A stretch of DNA of 64,000 nt. Origin: Streptomyces sp. NBC_01707 (lineage in GTDB: Bacteria > Actinomycetota > Actinomycetes > Streptomycetales > Streptomycetaceae). The translations under genes were made by a program, and so were the position numbers. The notes under the pieces were generated by a model. That model had not been told where the DNA came from. It did not search any database and saw nothing but the letters and a program-made list of their open reading frames with translations. The stretch spans positions 806,001 to 870,000 of the forward strand of contig NZ_CP109190.1 of assembly GCF_041438805.1 (NCBI RefSeq). The letters run 5' to 3'. This document shows, piece after piece, positions 18,846-30,277 of this stretch (positions are counted from its first letter, which is position 1; every line of letters starts with the position of its first letter).

Positions 18846-18990
18846 GGGCCCCGGCCGCATGCTGGTGTGCGCGGCAGACCGTGGAGTCGACGCTCAGGTC
18901 CCACGTGACCGCACCCTTCGCGTCGGCCAGGGACTGGAGCCGGGTGGATCTGCTGCCAGGTGCCGTTCCGCTGCCATCGGCGGAGTGAAG
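18844..18990 (-). mobile_element. IS5-type transposase scrap
   Basis: A short piece of an IS5-family transposase read on the minus strand in two frames: RRWQRNGTWQQI, then TRLQSLADAKGAVTWDLSVD and STVCRAHQHAAGA. The DSTVCRAHQH segment holds the first catalytic aspartate and matches the intact element at 40158-41096. Ends are not identifiable. Confidence 0.65.
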
Positions 18991-19188
18991 TAGGCCGCCG
19001 ACGAGGTGCCCGTGGCCCGGGTCCTTTTCCGACGGCACCTTCCCGAACGGTGCGAGCGCGATCGTTCTGGCCGATTCCGCAGACATCTCGGGCCTCCCGT
19101 CTGCCGTGGATCCGTGTCACGCGCGCCCGCACCGAGTGCCCAGGTCAGCCCCTCCCAGACAACCGGTGTCGCATGCGCCGCAGTGAGG

Positions 19189-20382
19189 TCAGGAGGGGCG
19201 AGCGGACTGCGCCGAGAGCGCGCCGGGACCGGGAGCGCGGTCGCGCAACGCGACGGCGACCGACACAACGGCGCCGCAGGAGAGGACCGCCGCGAAGCCG
19301 ATCATCGCGGTCTGCACGGCGAAATGCCGCAGGGCGATGCTGAACAGGACGGAGGGCAGGCCCATTCCCAGGTATGCGACGACGAAGAACACGGCGAGGA
19401 CCCCCGCGCGTGAGGCGGGCTCGGCCACTGAAACGGCACGTTCGACGCCCCCCTTGAACAGCAGCCCGGAACCGGCTCCCGACAGGGACACGGCGACCAG
19501 GTAGAGCCAGAGCGCCGGGTGGTAGAGGGCGACGGCGCACAGGACCAGGCCGACCGGGAATACCACTGCCCCCACGGTCAGGACCCGGGGCATTGGGAGG
19601 CGGCCCAGCACCAGCTGGGCGGCCGCCGCGGAACCGAACATGAGGAAGGCCGACAAGCCGACCACGAGGTGCGAGTCGGTGTGCAGGGTGCCATGGAGCA
19701 CGCTCGCCCCGAGGGAGGAGATCAGGCCGAGGATCGCGAAGGCGAAGGCGCCCAGCGCGCCGGCCGCGCCGAACGTCCGCCCGCCGCCGGGGCGCAGGAC
19801 GAAACTGCTGGGCGGTTCCGCCGCGGGCAGCTCCAGGTCCACGGTCTCCGGGGTGGACAGCACCAGCGCCAGGCACACTGCCATGGCGAGCGTGAAGATC
19901 GCCTGGACGGTGATCAGGGGCGTGGGAAGCCACTCGGCGGCGGCTCCGGCGACCAGGGGCCCTGAGGCCAGGCCGCCGAGGTTGGCGGCGGCGGCCACGA
20001 TGCCGGGCAGCACCGAACCCGTCCGTTCCGGACGGGCCTCGTGGTGGAGGTCGTGCAGGTACGTCGTCGCGGTCGAGGCCATCAACCCCAGTCCGACACC
20101 GTTCAGGATCCTGCCCGCGATCAGCCCCGGCAGGTCCCGCCACGCGATCAGTACGACCGACGCGACGATGCCAACCAGCAGCGCCGGGACGATGACGCGC
20201 CGTCGGCCGAGCCGGTCCGACAGGTGTCCCAGTCCGAGGAAGGCGGCCGCTGCGCCCACGACCATCGAGGCGTACGCCACCGTGACCGTGGTCGCGCCGA
20301 AGTGGTCCCGGGCCTCGTACAGCGGCCACAGCGGGGTCGGCGCGGTACCGAAGGCCATAAGCACGGTGAAGGCCACCGCCAC
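19189..20382 (-). CDS. MFS transporter
   Basis: A 397-residue major facilitator with about 12 helices. The family motif A is seen as GHLSDRLGRRRVI between helices 2 and 3. The frame is open upstream but has no ATG; GTG 20388 and 20382 begin right at the first helix, so the true N-terminus is uncertain. It is transcribed away from the LysR gene at 20643, an arrangement in which the regulator usually controls the transporter. The substrate is unknown; drug or metabolite export is most likely. Confidence 0.85.
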   Translation of the reverse strand: MAVAFTVLMAFGTAPTPLWPLYEARDHFGATTVTVAYASMVVGAAAAFLGLGHLSDRLGRRRVIVPALLVGIVASVVLIAWRDLPGLIAGRILNGVGLGLMASTATTYLHDLHHEARPERTGSVLPGIVAAAANLGGLASGPLVAGAAAEWLPTPLITVQAIFTLAMAVCLALVLSTPETVDLELPAAEPPSSFVLRPGGGRTFGAAGALGAFAFAILGLISSLGASVLHGTLHTDSHLVVGLSAFLMFGSAAAAQLVLGRLPMPRVLTVGAVVFPVGLVLCAVALYHPALWLYLVAVSLSGAGSGLLFKGGVERAVSVAEPASRAGVLAVFFVVAYLGMGLPSVLFSIALRHFAVQTAMIGFAAVLSCGAVVSVAVALRDRAPGPGALSAQSARPS

Positions 20383-20606
20383 GAACCAAAAGCCGGTCGT
20401 GTGCGAGGCACGACGCCGGGCGGGGGCGCGGGGCGGCAGATCGGCGGGAGCGGGTGCTGGGATCGGATGGGTCGGATCGTCGGGAGCGTCGGCTGTGGGA
20501 CGGCTCAGCGGCGTCGGAACGGCAGGCAGGGGTACCCCTCCTCGGGCGGAAGTGGATGGCGCTTTCCATACTCCTCACCAGCCGGGATCAGTGCCAACGA
20601 ATGTTT

Positions 20607-20623
20607 TTGCTGGGCTCGAGCAA
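20607..20623. promoter_or_regulatory. Candidate LysR-type operator
   Basis: TTGCT-N7-AGCAA, a 17-base inverted repeat with a T-N11-A-like core, about 20 bases before the LysR start and in the spacer shared with the divergent MFS gene. Position and form fit an autoregulatory LysR site. Confidence 0.45.
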
Positions 20624-20642
20624 TGTGAGTGATACTTCTCGT

Positions 20643-21533
20643 GTGGAGCTACGTCAGCTGGAGCACTTCATCGCGGTCGCCGAGGAGCTGAGTTTCACGC
20701 GTGCCGCCCGACGGCTGCACGTGGTGCAGTCCGGGGTGTCCGCCGCGATCCGCTCCCTGGAGCGCGAGCTCGGTTGCGTGTTGTTCGAGCGCACGTCGCA
20801 GCAGGTCCGGCTCACCGGGGCGGGCGCGGCGCTGCTGCCGGAGGCTCGGGCGACCCTGCACGCCGCCCAGGCGGCCCAGGACGCCGTGCGCGCCGCACAG
20901 GACACGCTGCGCGGCACGGTGAATGTGGGCGCCATGGCCTCGGTCGAGGTGGTGGACCTGCCTGCGCTCCTCGGGCAGCTGCACGCGCGGCATCCGGCGA
21001 TCGACGTCCGGCTGCGGCTGGCGACGACCGGATCGGCGGGACTGGCGCACGCACTGCTCAGCGGCGACCTGGACGTGGCTTTCCTGTCGCTGCCCGAGCA
21101 CAAACCCGCCGGGATCGACGCACGGGATCTGGCCACCGTGCCGCTCGTCCTGGTGGTGAGCGCCGCCCATCCGCTCGCGCAGCGGGGGGAGGTGGCACTT
21201 GCGGACCTCGCGGGGGAGCCCTTCGTGGGCTTCCCGCCGGGCTACGGCAACCGCGAGGTGGTCGACCGGGCGTTCGCGGTGGCGGGCGTCGTACGCCGGG
21301 TGGCACTGGAAGTGCCCGACATCGACATGGGGGCGGCACTGGTCCGGCACGGTCTGGGCATCGCTTTCCTGCCCGCGTTCGCCGTTGCCCGCACCCCCGG
21401 CCTGCAAGTCCTGGACGTCCACGGCACCATGCTCCGCTGGAGCATGCATCTCGGCACGTCGTCGACCCGGCGGCCCAGCTCGGCCCTGCGGGCGCTGCTC
21501 GACCTGGTCGAGCTCCACGTCATCGCCCTGTGA
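20643..21533 (+). CDS. LysR-family transcriptional regulator
   Basis: A 296-residue regulator. Residues 1-60 form the winged helix-turn-helix (ELRQLEHFIAVAEELSFTRA, then VQSGVSAAIRSLERELG); residues about 90-290 form the periplasmic-binding-like effector domain. GTG 20643 gives the usual LysR N-terminus; GTG 20625 would add six residues. It faces away from the MFS gene and probably controls it in response to a small ligand. Confidence 0.9.
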   Translation: MELRQLEHFIAVAEELSFTRAARRLHVVQSGVSAAIRSLERELGCVLFERTSQQVRLTGAGAALLPEARATLHAAQAAQDAVRAAQDTLRGTVNVGAMASVEVVDLPALLGQLHARHPAIDVRLRLATTGSAGLAHALLSGDLDVAFLSLPEHKPAGIDARDLATVPLVLVVSAAHPLAQRGEVALADLAGEPFVGFPPGYGNREVVDRAFAVAGVVRRVALEVPDIDMGAALVRHGLGIAFLPAFAVARTPGLQVLDVHGTMLRWSMHLGTSSTRRPSSALRALLDLVELHVIAL

Positions 21534-21664
21534 CGCGCGGGCCGCGGCCCGGCCGTCTCCCGTCGGTCGTGTCCGGCCCCCTGCGCTCGCCTCGCTCCGG
21601 CCGGGACATCTGCCGCAGCATCCGCTTACGCTCAGGCTGCCGTCGTCCACAGGCGGCATCGGTG

Positions 21665-21850
21665 CTAGCGGGGCATCAGCCGGGTCCGCCCAGCACGATC
21701 CGTCCACACTCGGGTCACCACCTGGAGGTTGAGGCGGTCCTCGACGTTCGCGAGGTCGTTGCCGCTGATGTCGCGGATGCGCTGGAGCCGATAACGGCTG
21801 TCGGCCCGCCGGACGTGGCTCTCCATGAACATTGCCGCCCGGCCGAACGG
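21665..21850 (-). repeat. Mosaic of duplicated PucR and FUSC gene pieces
   Basis: Read on the minus strand, 21791-21665 is nearly identical to the last ~125 bases of the PucR/CdaR gene (36352-36475), including its stop and the following TGCCCCGCTAG, with one inserted base and very few mismatches. Directly beside it, 21793-21847 matches 12220-12274 of the FUSC gene with about six mismatches. Neither piece can be functional. The PucR homology ends at CTAG. Confidence 0.75.
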
Positions 21851-21886
21851 TCCAGGACACGGACCGGTCCGCCACCGGCCGACGCC

Positions 21887-23599
21887 CTACGGGCCAGCGG
21901 AGCGGACCAGATTTCCCGTCTTTCCCCGGTGCTCGTGCACGAGGCGGATCGCCATGGCGCCCTCACCGGTGGCCGAGGCCACCCGTTTGACCGAGCCGCT
22001 CCTGACGTCGCCGGCGGCGAAGACCCCGGGAAGGGTGGTCTCCAGCAGCAACGGACCACGGCCGAGCGAGGCCCACCGGGTCGCGTCGGCCGCCGCCTGG
22101 GCGTCGGCGCCGGTGAGGATGAAGCCCTTCTCGTCCAAGGCCAGGACGCCCCTGAGCCATTCCGTGCGGGGCCGGGCCCCGATGAACACGAACAGCGCCG
22201 CGGCCCGCAGTTCCCGGCGCTCACTACTTGCGTTGTCCTCCACCGTCAGCGACTCCAGCTTTTCCTCCCCGGAGACGCCCTGGACTTCGGTGTGGAGCAG
22301 CACCTCGATTTTCGGGTGCCGTTCCACCTGGTCAACCAGGTAGCGCGACATGTCCGCGTTGAGGTCACTGCCCCGGACGAGGAGGTGGACCCTGGACGCG
22401 TGGTTCGCGAGGAACAGCGCCGCCTGCCCGGCAGAGTTCCCGCCGCCGACCACGGCGACCGGATCCGCCTGGCAGAGACTGGCCTCGTGGACCGTCGCCG
22501 CGTAGTAGACGCTGACGCCCTCAAGGCGCTCGAGACCGGGCACCTCGAGCCTGCGGTACCACACGCCCGAGGCGAGCACCACGGCGCCCGCCCGGGCCTG
22601 GGACCCGTCTGTGAAGGTGACAACGTACTCGTCGTCCTGCGGGGTGAGCCCGCCGACCTGGGCCGGCACCATGAGGCGGGCACCGAACTTGTGGGCCTGG
22701 AGCACCGCGCGTTCGATGAGCTCGCCCCCGGAGATGCCGGACGGGAAGCCAAGGTAGTTCTCGATGCGAGACGAGGTACCGGCCTGGCCCCCGGTGGCCA
22801 CGGCGTCGACGGTGACCGTGGTGAGGCCGTCGGAGGCACCGTACACGGCGGCGGCGAGTCCCGCGGGACCCGCACCGATCACCATCACGTCGCACCGCCC
22901 GGCCTCCGGCGAGGGGGCGGGCAGCCCGATGAGCCGGGCGAGTTCGGCGTTGCTCGGATTTCGCAGCACCCGCTCGCCCTTCCAGATGACCACCGGAGTC
23001 TCGTCGGGGCGGATGGAGAACCGGCGCAGCAGCGCGTCCGCCTCCTTGTCCTTCTCCAGATCCACCCAGCGGTGGGGCAGTCGGTTGCGGGCGGCGAACT
23101 CACGCAGCCGCAGCGTGTCCGGTGAATAACACGACCCCAGGATCCGGAAGCCTGCGCCGAGGCCGATGAGCAGATACCGGCGGCCCAGGTAAGCGCGGAG
23201 GATCAGGTCGCCGAGGACGGGGTCGCGGCCAACCAGGGCGCGTTGCCGCTCCACCGGCACGGCCAGGACCTCGCCCGCCTCGCGCACCACGGCGGTGTCG
23301 AACGCCGCCTGGCCCTCCAGCAACCCGAGTTCACCCAGGAATCTGCCGGGTCCGTGCACCGCCACCGTGCGCTCGTCGGGCCCGCCGAGGTCGTGGAGTA
23401 TCTCGACGGCCCCGCTGAGGATCGCGAGGAACTCCCGGAACGGCTCGCCCTCGCGGTACAGCACCTCGCCCTCGGCGGTCCTTCGGCGCTCACCGTGCGT
23501 GGTCAGGTCCTCGAACTGCTCCGGTGTCAGGCGCGGGAACGCCCCGTATTGGTCCGGTGTCTCGCGGACCGCACTCTGCTTGTGCTCGGCCGCGCTCAT
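21887..23599 (-). CDS. cNMP-domain thioredoxin-reductase-like flavoprotein
   Basis: A 570-residue protein with three parts: a cyclic-nucleotide-binding-like domain (about 22-140, with GRFLGELGLLEG), a thioredoxin-fold segment (about 150-230, ending TPVVIWKGERVLRNPS), and an FAD/NAD(P) oxidoreductase like thioredoxin reductase (GAGPAG at 242-247, GGGNSAG at 385-391, GVFAAGDVRSGSVKRVA near the end). The active-site CxxC is absent: the expected position reads YYAATVHE (365-372). It may use another acceptor or redox site. ATG 23599 shares its A with the stop of the zinc-finger gene (TGATG), so the two are translationally coupled. Confidence 0.88.
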   Translation of the reverse strand: MSAAEHKQSAVRETPDQYGAFPRLTPEQFEDLTTHGERRRTAEGEVLYREGEPFREFLAILSGAVEILHDLGGPDERTVAVHGPGRFLGELGLLEGQAAFDTAVVREAGEVLAVPVERQRALVGRDPVLGDLILRAYLGRRYLLIGLGAGFRILGSCYSPDTLRLREFAARNRLPHRWVDLEKDKEADALLRRFSIRPDETPVVIWKGERVLRNPSNAELARLIGLPAPSPEAGRCDVMVIGAGPAGLAAAVYGASDGLTTVTVDAVATGGQAGTSSRIENYLGFPSGISGGELIERAVLQAHKFGARLMVPAQVGGLTPQDDEYVVTFTDGSQARAGAVVLASGVWYRRLEVPGLERLEGVSVYYAATVHEASLCQADPVAVVGGGNSAGQAALFLANHASRVHLLVRGSDLNADMSRYLVDQVERHPKIEVLLHTEVQGVSGEEKLESLTVEDNASSERRELRAAALFVFIGARPRTEWLRGVLALDEKGFILTGADAQAAADATRWASLGRGPLLLETTLPGVFAAGDVRSGSVKRVASATGEGAMAIRLVHEHRGKTGNLVRSAGP

Positions 23600-23862
23600 C
23601 AGACCATGGCCTCGTGAACGTAGCACCAGCGCCAGTCCTCTCCCGGCTGGAAGGACTGCACGATGGGGTGACCGGCGCTGCCCGCATGCCGCCTGGCGTG
23701 CTTGAGGGGCGAGGAGTCACAGCAGCCGACGTGCCCGCAGGTGAGGCAGAGCCGCAGGTGCACCCACGGGGAACGCTCGATGAGGCACTCCTCGCAGCCT
23801 TCCGGAGTACGCGGCGTCACTGGGCGCACCATCGCCATGTGCGGGTCAGGAATCGTGGCCAT
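23599..23862 (-). CDS. UBP-type zinc-finger protein
   Basis: An 87-residue protein made almost entirely of a UBP-type zinc finger: CEECLIERSPWVHLRLCLTC, then GHVGCCDSSPLKHARRHA and HPIVQSFQPGEDWRWCYVHE. In eukaryotes the fold reads ubiquitin C-termini; in actinobacteria its role is unknown, but it commonly sits beside this flavoprotein. A good AAGGAGAA site precedes ATG 23862. Its stop overlaps the flavoprotein start, implying linked function. Confidence 0.88.
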   Translation of the reverse strand: MATIPDPHMAMVRPVTPRTPEGCEECLIERSPWVHLRLCLTCGHVGCCDSSPLKHARRHAGSAGHPIVQSFQPGEDWRWCYVHEAMV

Positions 23863-23892
23863 CAGAGTTCTCCTTCCGTGGGCGGGACTGCT

Positions 23893-24075
23893 CAGCCGCG
23901 GCCCGCGATGGTCTCCTCCACAGCGGCGCAGCTCCGGGACGGGGCGGCACCGGTCCGGCGGGACATCTCCGCTCCCCTGTCGAGCAGGACCGGTGGCGGC
24001 ATGGCCACGACCTGGAACCGCTGCGCGAGCGTCGGAGATGTCGACCTCGACGTGCTTGAGCTCGCCGGCGAGTTG
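23893..24075 (-). pseudogene. Thioredoxin C-terminal relic
   Basis: Minus-strand reading gives LAGELKHVEVDIS, then after a one-base shift TLAQRFQVVAMPPPVLLDRG and a tail ending VEETIAGRG at a stop. This follows the second half of thioredoxin, including the cis-proline region (normally xxPT, here MPPP). The WCGPC half is missing. It sits directly behind a dnaK relic, echoing the dnaK...trx operon at 34-27 kb. Confidence 0.5.
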
Positions 24076-24545
24076 GTGTTTGGGTCACGGTCACCGAGTT
24101 CAGCTCGGTCTTGGCCTTTTCCGCAGCCTCAGCCACTGCAGCGCGTGCGGGTCCTTGCGCAAGTTGATGCCGTTCTCCTGCTGAAACTTGTCGGCGGGGT
24201 GGCCCACCAGGCGCCGGTCGAAGCCGCCGCCGCACGAACGACTGTTACCCGCCATTGACCGCAGACCGAGCACGCCATCGCCGACGTCGAAGGTACCGCC
24301 GTCCAGGCCGAAGACGAACCCGGTCCCGTGCTGCTGCTTGTCCGGACCGAAGGCGAGTGCGGGCACGGTCGGCTCGTTGACATGCGCAGCACGTCGAGGC
24401 CCGCCATGCAGTCCGGCGTCCTTGGGGCGCCGCGCGCTGGGCGTCGTTCAAGTGGGTGGTCACGGTGATGATCGCCTCCATCACGCGTTGCCATCGTCGT
24501 CGGCGAGCTTTCGCAGCACCAGCGCGCAGGATTCTTCCGGCAGGC
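24075..24545 (-). pseudogene. dnaK relic
   Basis: A decayed internal piece of dnaK. Read on the minus strand in several frames it yields EAIITVTTHLNDAQR, then DVGDGVLGLRSMAGN, FDRRLVGHPADKFQQENGIN, LRKDPHALQW and EKAKTELNSVT. These align in order with the ATPase domain of the intact dnaK at 32249-34144. At least three frameshifts and the loss of both ends rule out function. Confidence 0.85.
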
Positions 24546-24607
24546 GAGGATGCAGAGCGCGCTGACGCTGTTTGGCCGTGGCCTGCACCGCCTGGTCCGG
24601 TCGCCAC

Positions 24608-25057
24608 TCACAGCAGGAGGTCGAAGACGGCTCGGGCCTCGTCCCAGTGCTGGGTCTGGGGGTTCTTCAGGTCGGGATAGAGGATCTTGAAGCTTTGGGC
24701 AAGAGCCACGCTGAGTCCGCCGATGATGTCCGGATAGGCCGCCTCGGTCTCCTCGTCGGGCGTGCGGTCCAGAGCGGGGTGGGTGGCGAGCTGTTCAAGG
24801 ATCGGCGTGAGTTCCACTTCCTGGTCGATCTTCTGGAAGTGGTGAATACTCTCCTGCAGGCCTTTCGTGATCGGTAGGTCACAGGTCCGGATGATGTCGC
24901 GCCCGTTGGCCTTGGCAGTGGCCTGGGCGACGGTCAGCAGATCGTAGAGCTTGGCGTCGACGAAGTCGCTGTAGCGCTTGAGATCGTTCTTGTCGACGTT
25001 CAGCCCCGCGGCCGCGCGGAAGAACCTTTCGAACCTGACGATGGACATCACGGTCAT
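24608..25057 (-). CDS. DUF1931 histone-fold protein
   Basis: A 149-residue protein of the DUF1931 family (SIVRFERFFRAAAGLNVDKN, LKRYSDFVDAKLYDLL, DIIRTCDLPITKGLQESIHH). Structures of thermophile relatives show a doubled histone fold, so DNA binding or a compact dimer-like scaffold is possible; bacterial function is not established. ATG 25057 follows GGAGG by eight bases; ATG 25048 is an in-frame alternative. It lies in the stress cluster and is transcribed away from the SpoIIE-type phosphatase. Confidence 0.85.
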   Translation of the reverse strand: MTVMSIVRFERFFRAAAGLNVDKNDLKRYSDFVDAKLYDLLTVAQATAKANGRDIIRTCDLPITKGLQESIHHFQKIDQEVELTPILEQLATHPALDRTPDEETEAAYPDIIGGLSVALAQSFKILYPDLKNPQTQHWDEARAVFDLLL

Positions 25058-25403
25058 AACGGCAACCTCCGGCTGCGGACGCTGGGGCGGCTCCCGGCCC
25101 CCTGTGCTTCGCACTCAGCCTGGCCGACGGGGCGCGGGAACGCATGCGCATGTCGGGGCCAATTGGCCTCTCCTGTATTGGCCTGCCAGGCCCAGGTGTC
25201 CGATTACCTGGGTAGTCGGACGGCGCGCGATCCGTCGATCCAGGCCGGCCCGGCGATCCCCAACCGGCGGGTGTCTTCAGCCGATCCCGATGCCCGACCG
25301 ATCCGCATGGGCAAGCCCCAGCACCCCAGGCTGATCGGCCCACGTCTCGGGTGTCGGAGAGCTCAGATTGTGGCGGCTCGCCCTCGCAGGGATCATCGAA
25401 GGC
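25058..25403. promoter_or_regulatory. Divergent intergenic region with palindromes
   Basis: Between the DUF1931 gene and the phosphatase. It contains the perfect 12-base palindrome GGCCAATTGGCC at 25157-25168 and the inverted repeat CCCAGGT-N8-ACCTGGG at 25191-25212. Either could be an operator for the divergent promoters. No gene is supported. Confidence 0.35.
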
Positions 25404-26597
25404 ATGGACAGGAACATGTCCGTCGAGGGCGGGGAGCGGCTGCTGGAGCAACTGGTCGGAGCAGGCCAGCTGGCATCACCTGCAGAACTGCCTGTGGTCG
25501 TGAACCGGTTTGCCGAGGCCATGGGTGTGAGCCGGGCGGTTGTCTATCTGGTCGACATCCAGCAAAGACTGCTGTTGCCGCTCGTCGAAGGCGAGCCGGA
25601 ATTCGAGCTCGACGCTTCCCTTGCCGGGTGGGCCTACCGCACCGGCTCTCTCCGAGCGGAAGAAGACCACGCCGACGGGCTGAACGTGTGGATGCCCCTG
25701 GCCGACGGGGCGGAACGGCTGGGCGTCCTCGAACTGAACATGGACACCCTAGACGGGCTCAAGCTACGGCGCTGCCGGACGATGGCGTTGATCCTGGCAC
25801 TGATCATCACATCCAAGCGCTCCTACAGCGACACCATCGCACAGCGCATGCGGACCAGGCCGATGGAACTGCCTACGGAGATGGTGAGGGCCTTCCTTCC
25901 TCCCCGGTCGATCGGCACCGGGCGGGTCGTTTCGACGGCGGTCCTGGAGCCTGCGTACGAACTGGGCGGCGATGCGTTCGACCACTCGTTCACCGAGGAC
26001 GTTCTGCACGCCACGATCCTTGACGGCATGGGGCATGACCTGGCGTCCGGGCTTGCCACCTCTGTCGCCATGGCTGGCTGCCGTAACGCCCGGCGCAGCG
26101 GGGCAGACCTGGGCCCACTCGCGGGCACCGTGGACGAGGCGCTGGCGAAGTGGCTTCCGGAGCAGTTCTGCACGGGTATCTTCACCCAGTTGCACATGCG
26201 CACCGGTGTGCTGCGATGGTGCAACTGCGGCCACCCGCCTCCGCTGCTCATCCGCCGGCACCGCCTGCTCCATAAGGCTTTGGAGCGGCAACCTGAGCCT
26301 CCTCTGGGTCTGCCCGCCAGTCTCGCCGGGACCACCCGTCAGGTGCACGACGTCAGCCTCGAACCCGGTGACCGGATACTGCTCTACTCGGACGGCGTCG
26401 TCGAGTCACGCAATGAGGAAGGCGAAGAGTTCGGACTGGAGCGCTTCACCGACTACATCATCCGGTCGACCGCAGCAGGGCAGAACGCCCCGGAAGTACT
26501 GCGCCTGCTCATCCATTCCGTCCTCGAGCATCAGCACAACGAACTCAGCGACGACGCCACAATTTTGATGTTCGAGTGGCAGCCCCCTGATCCGTGA
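25404..26597 (+). CDS. GAF-like/SpoIIE serine phosphatase
   Basis: A 397-residue PP2C-type (SpoIIE/RsbU) phosphatase. The N-terminal ~170 residues form a GAF-like sensor (FAEAMGVSRAVVYLVD, LPLVEGEPEF). The catalytic domain follows from about 195, with metal-binding aspartates in ELGGDAFDH and ILDGMGHD and the C-terminal LLYSDGVVESRNEEGEEFG and DDATILMFEW. Such enzymes dephosphorylate anti-anti-sigma factors and so switch on stress sigma factors; no partner is encoded next to it. ATG 25404 follows GAAGG closely; ATG 25416 is an alternative. Confidence 0.88.
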   Translation: MDRNMSVEGGERLLEQLVGAGQLASPAELPVVVNRFAEAMGVSRAVVYLVDIQQRLLLPLVEGEPEFELDASLAGWAYRTGSLRAEEDHADGLNVWMPLADGAERLGVLELNMDTLDGLKLRRCRTMALILALIITSKRSYSDTIAQRMRTRPMELPTEMVRAFLPPRSIGTGRVVSTAVLEPAYELGGDAFDHSFTEDVLHATILDGMGHDLASGLATSVAMAGCRNARRSGADLGPLAGTVDEALAKWLPEQFCTGIFTQLHMRTGVLRWCNCGHPPPLLIRRHRLLHKALERQPEPPLGLPASLAGTTRQVHDVSLEPGDRILLYSDGVVESRNEEGEEFGLERFTDYIIRSTAAGQNAPEVLRLLIHSVLEHQHNELSDDATILMFEWQPPDP

Positions 26598-26764
26598 CCG
26601 CAAGAGCCGGAGGGCGCGGGCGTGGCGGCGGTACTCCGAGGATGCAGACCCTGACTTCGGTGGATGCCGAGCGCAGCTCAGGCCCCTGCCTGCGCGGGTG
26701 CGGCGCCGCACAGCTCCAGCGCCATACCCGCGCACGTAGGGGCCCCAGGTCGTTTTTAGAACTG

Positions 26765-27155
26765 TCCGTTGTTGCCGGTCGCGGTGTTGGGCAGGCCGTC
26801 GGCGTGCCGGCGGCGGTTGATCGACGGGATTCGCTGGCGGGTACGGACGGGTGCCCCGTGGCGGGATCTGCCGGCGGAATATGGTCCGTGGCAGACGGTC
26901 TACGGACTCTTTCGCCGCTGGCAGCGCGATGGTGTCTGCGCAGCGGTGCTGACCGGGCTGCAGGCCCGGGCGGACGCGGCCGGGCTGATCACCTGGGAGG
27001 TCAACGTCGACTCGACGATCTGCCAGGCCCATCAGCACGCGGCCGGTGCCCGCCGGACGGGCAGGACCAGAAGGAACCGCCGGGCGGCACTCGAGTCGAA
27101 CCCAACGACCACGGCCTGGGCCGGTCCCGCGGAGGCTGGACTACGAAGAGATCAC
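26765..27155 (+). mobile_element. IS5-type transposase, truncated
   Basis: The first half of an IS5-family transposase: RRRLIDGIRWRVRTGAPWRD, LPAEYGPWQTVYGLFRRWQR, ITWEVNVDSTICQAHQHAAG with the first catalytic Asp, then one frame back NDHGLGRSRGGWTTK. The second Asp and the Glu are missing, and the reading ends close to the thioredoxin gene, so the copy is dead. It is clearly related to, but not the same as, the intact element at 40158-41096. The 26598-26760 stretch holds nothing recognisable. Confidence 0.8.
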
Positions 27156-27182
27156 CGCGACCGTTGCCAAGGTCATGGCCGA

Positions 27183-27637
27183 TCATCCTTTCCCGGCCGG
27201 TTCGCGACCCGCGATCGACTGCTCCAACCACCGCCGCAGGGCAGGGGCAGGTGCGGCACCCGACTGCCGTGCGATGGTCTGTCCTTTGTCGAGGACCAGC
27301 AACGTTGGTACGGCCTGGACTTCGAAGCGCCGCGCCAGGCCCGGGTTCTTGTCGATGTCGACCTTGACCAGTTTGATCTTTCCCGCGAGATCGGCGGCGA
27401 CCTTCTCCAGCTCGGGGCTGACCATGCGGCAGGGGCCGCACCAGGTGGCCCACAGGTCGACGACGACGGGCACGGTCGCCTGCTCGACGACCTCGGTGAA
27501 GTCGTCGTCGCCCGCGTCGGTCATCCATGGCAGAGGCTGCTTGCATTTGCCGCACCTGGGGCGGCCCTCGGCGGCCACCGGTACCCGGTTGGTGCGCCCG
27601 CAGTGCGGGCAGGTGACGTTGGTGGTCTGCATGGTGC

Positions 27638-27641
<4 letters not shown>
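27183..27641 (-). CDS. trxC: Thioredoxin 2 with N-terminal zinc ribbon
   Basis: A 152-residue thioredoxin. C11/C14 and C30/C33 form the zinc ribbon typical of TrxC, and the active site WCGPC is at 67-71, with the cis-proline motif VPTLLVL later. It reduces protein disulfides and is known to be oxidative-stress induced in other bacteria. It is the last gene of the chaperone operon, and its ATG overlaps the clpB stop (ATGA). Joining a thiol reductase to disaggregase genes suggests a joint role in repairing aggregated, oxidised proteins. Confidence 0.93.

Positions 27642-30267
<2,626 letters not shown>

Positions 30268-30277
<10 letters not shown>

Noticed and set aside
20774..23125. Plus-strand open frame of 783 codons
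   Set aside because: It spans the LysR gene in the wrong frame and runs antisense to the flavoprotein; no domain is visible.
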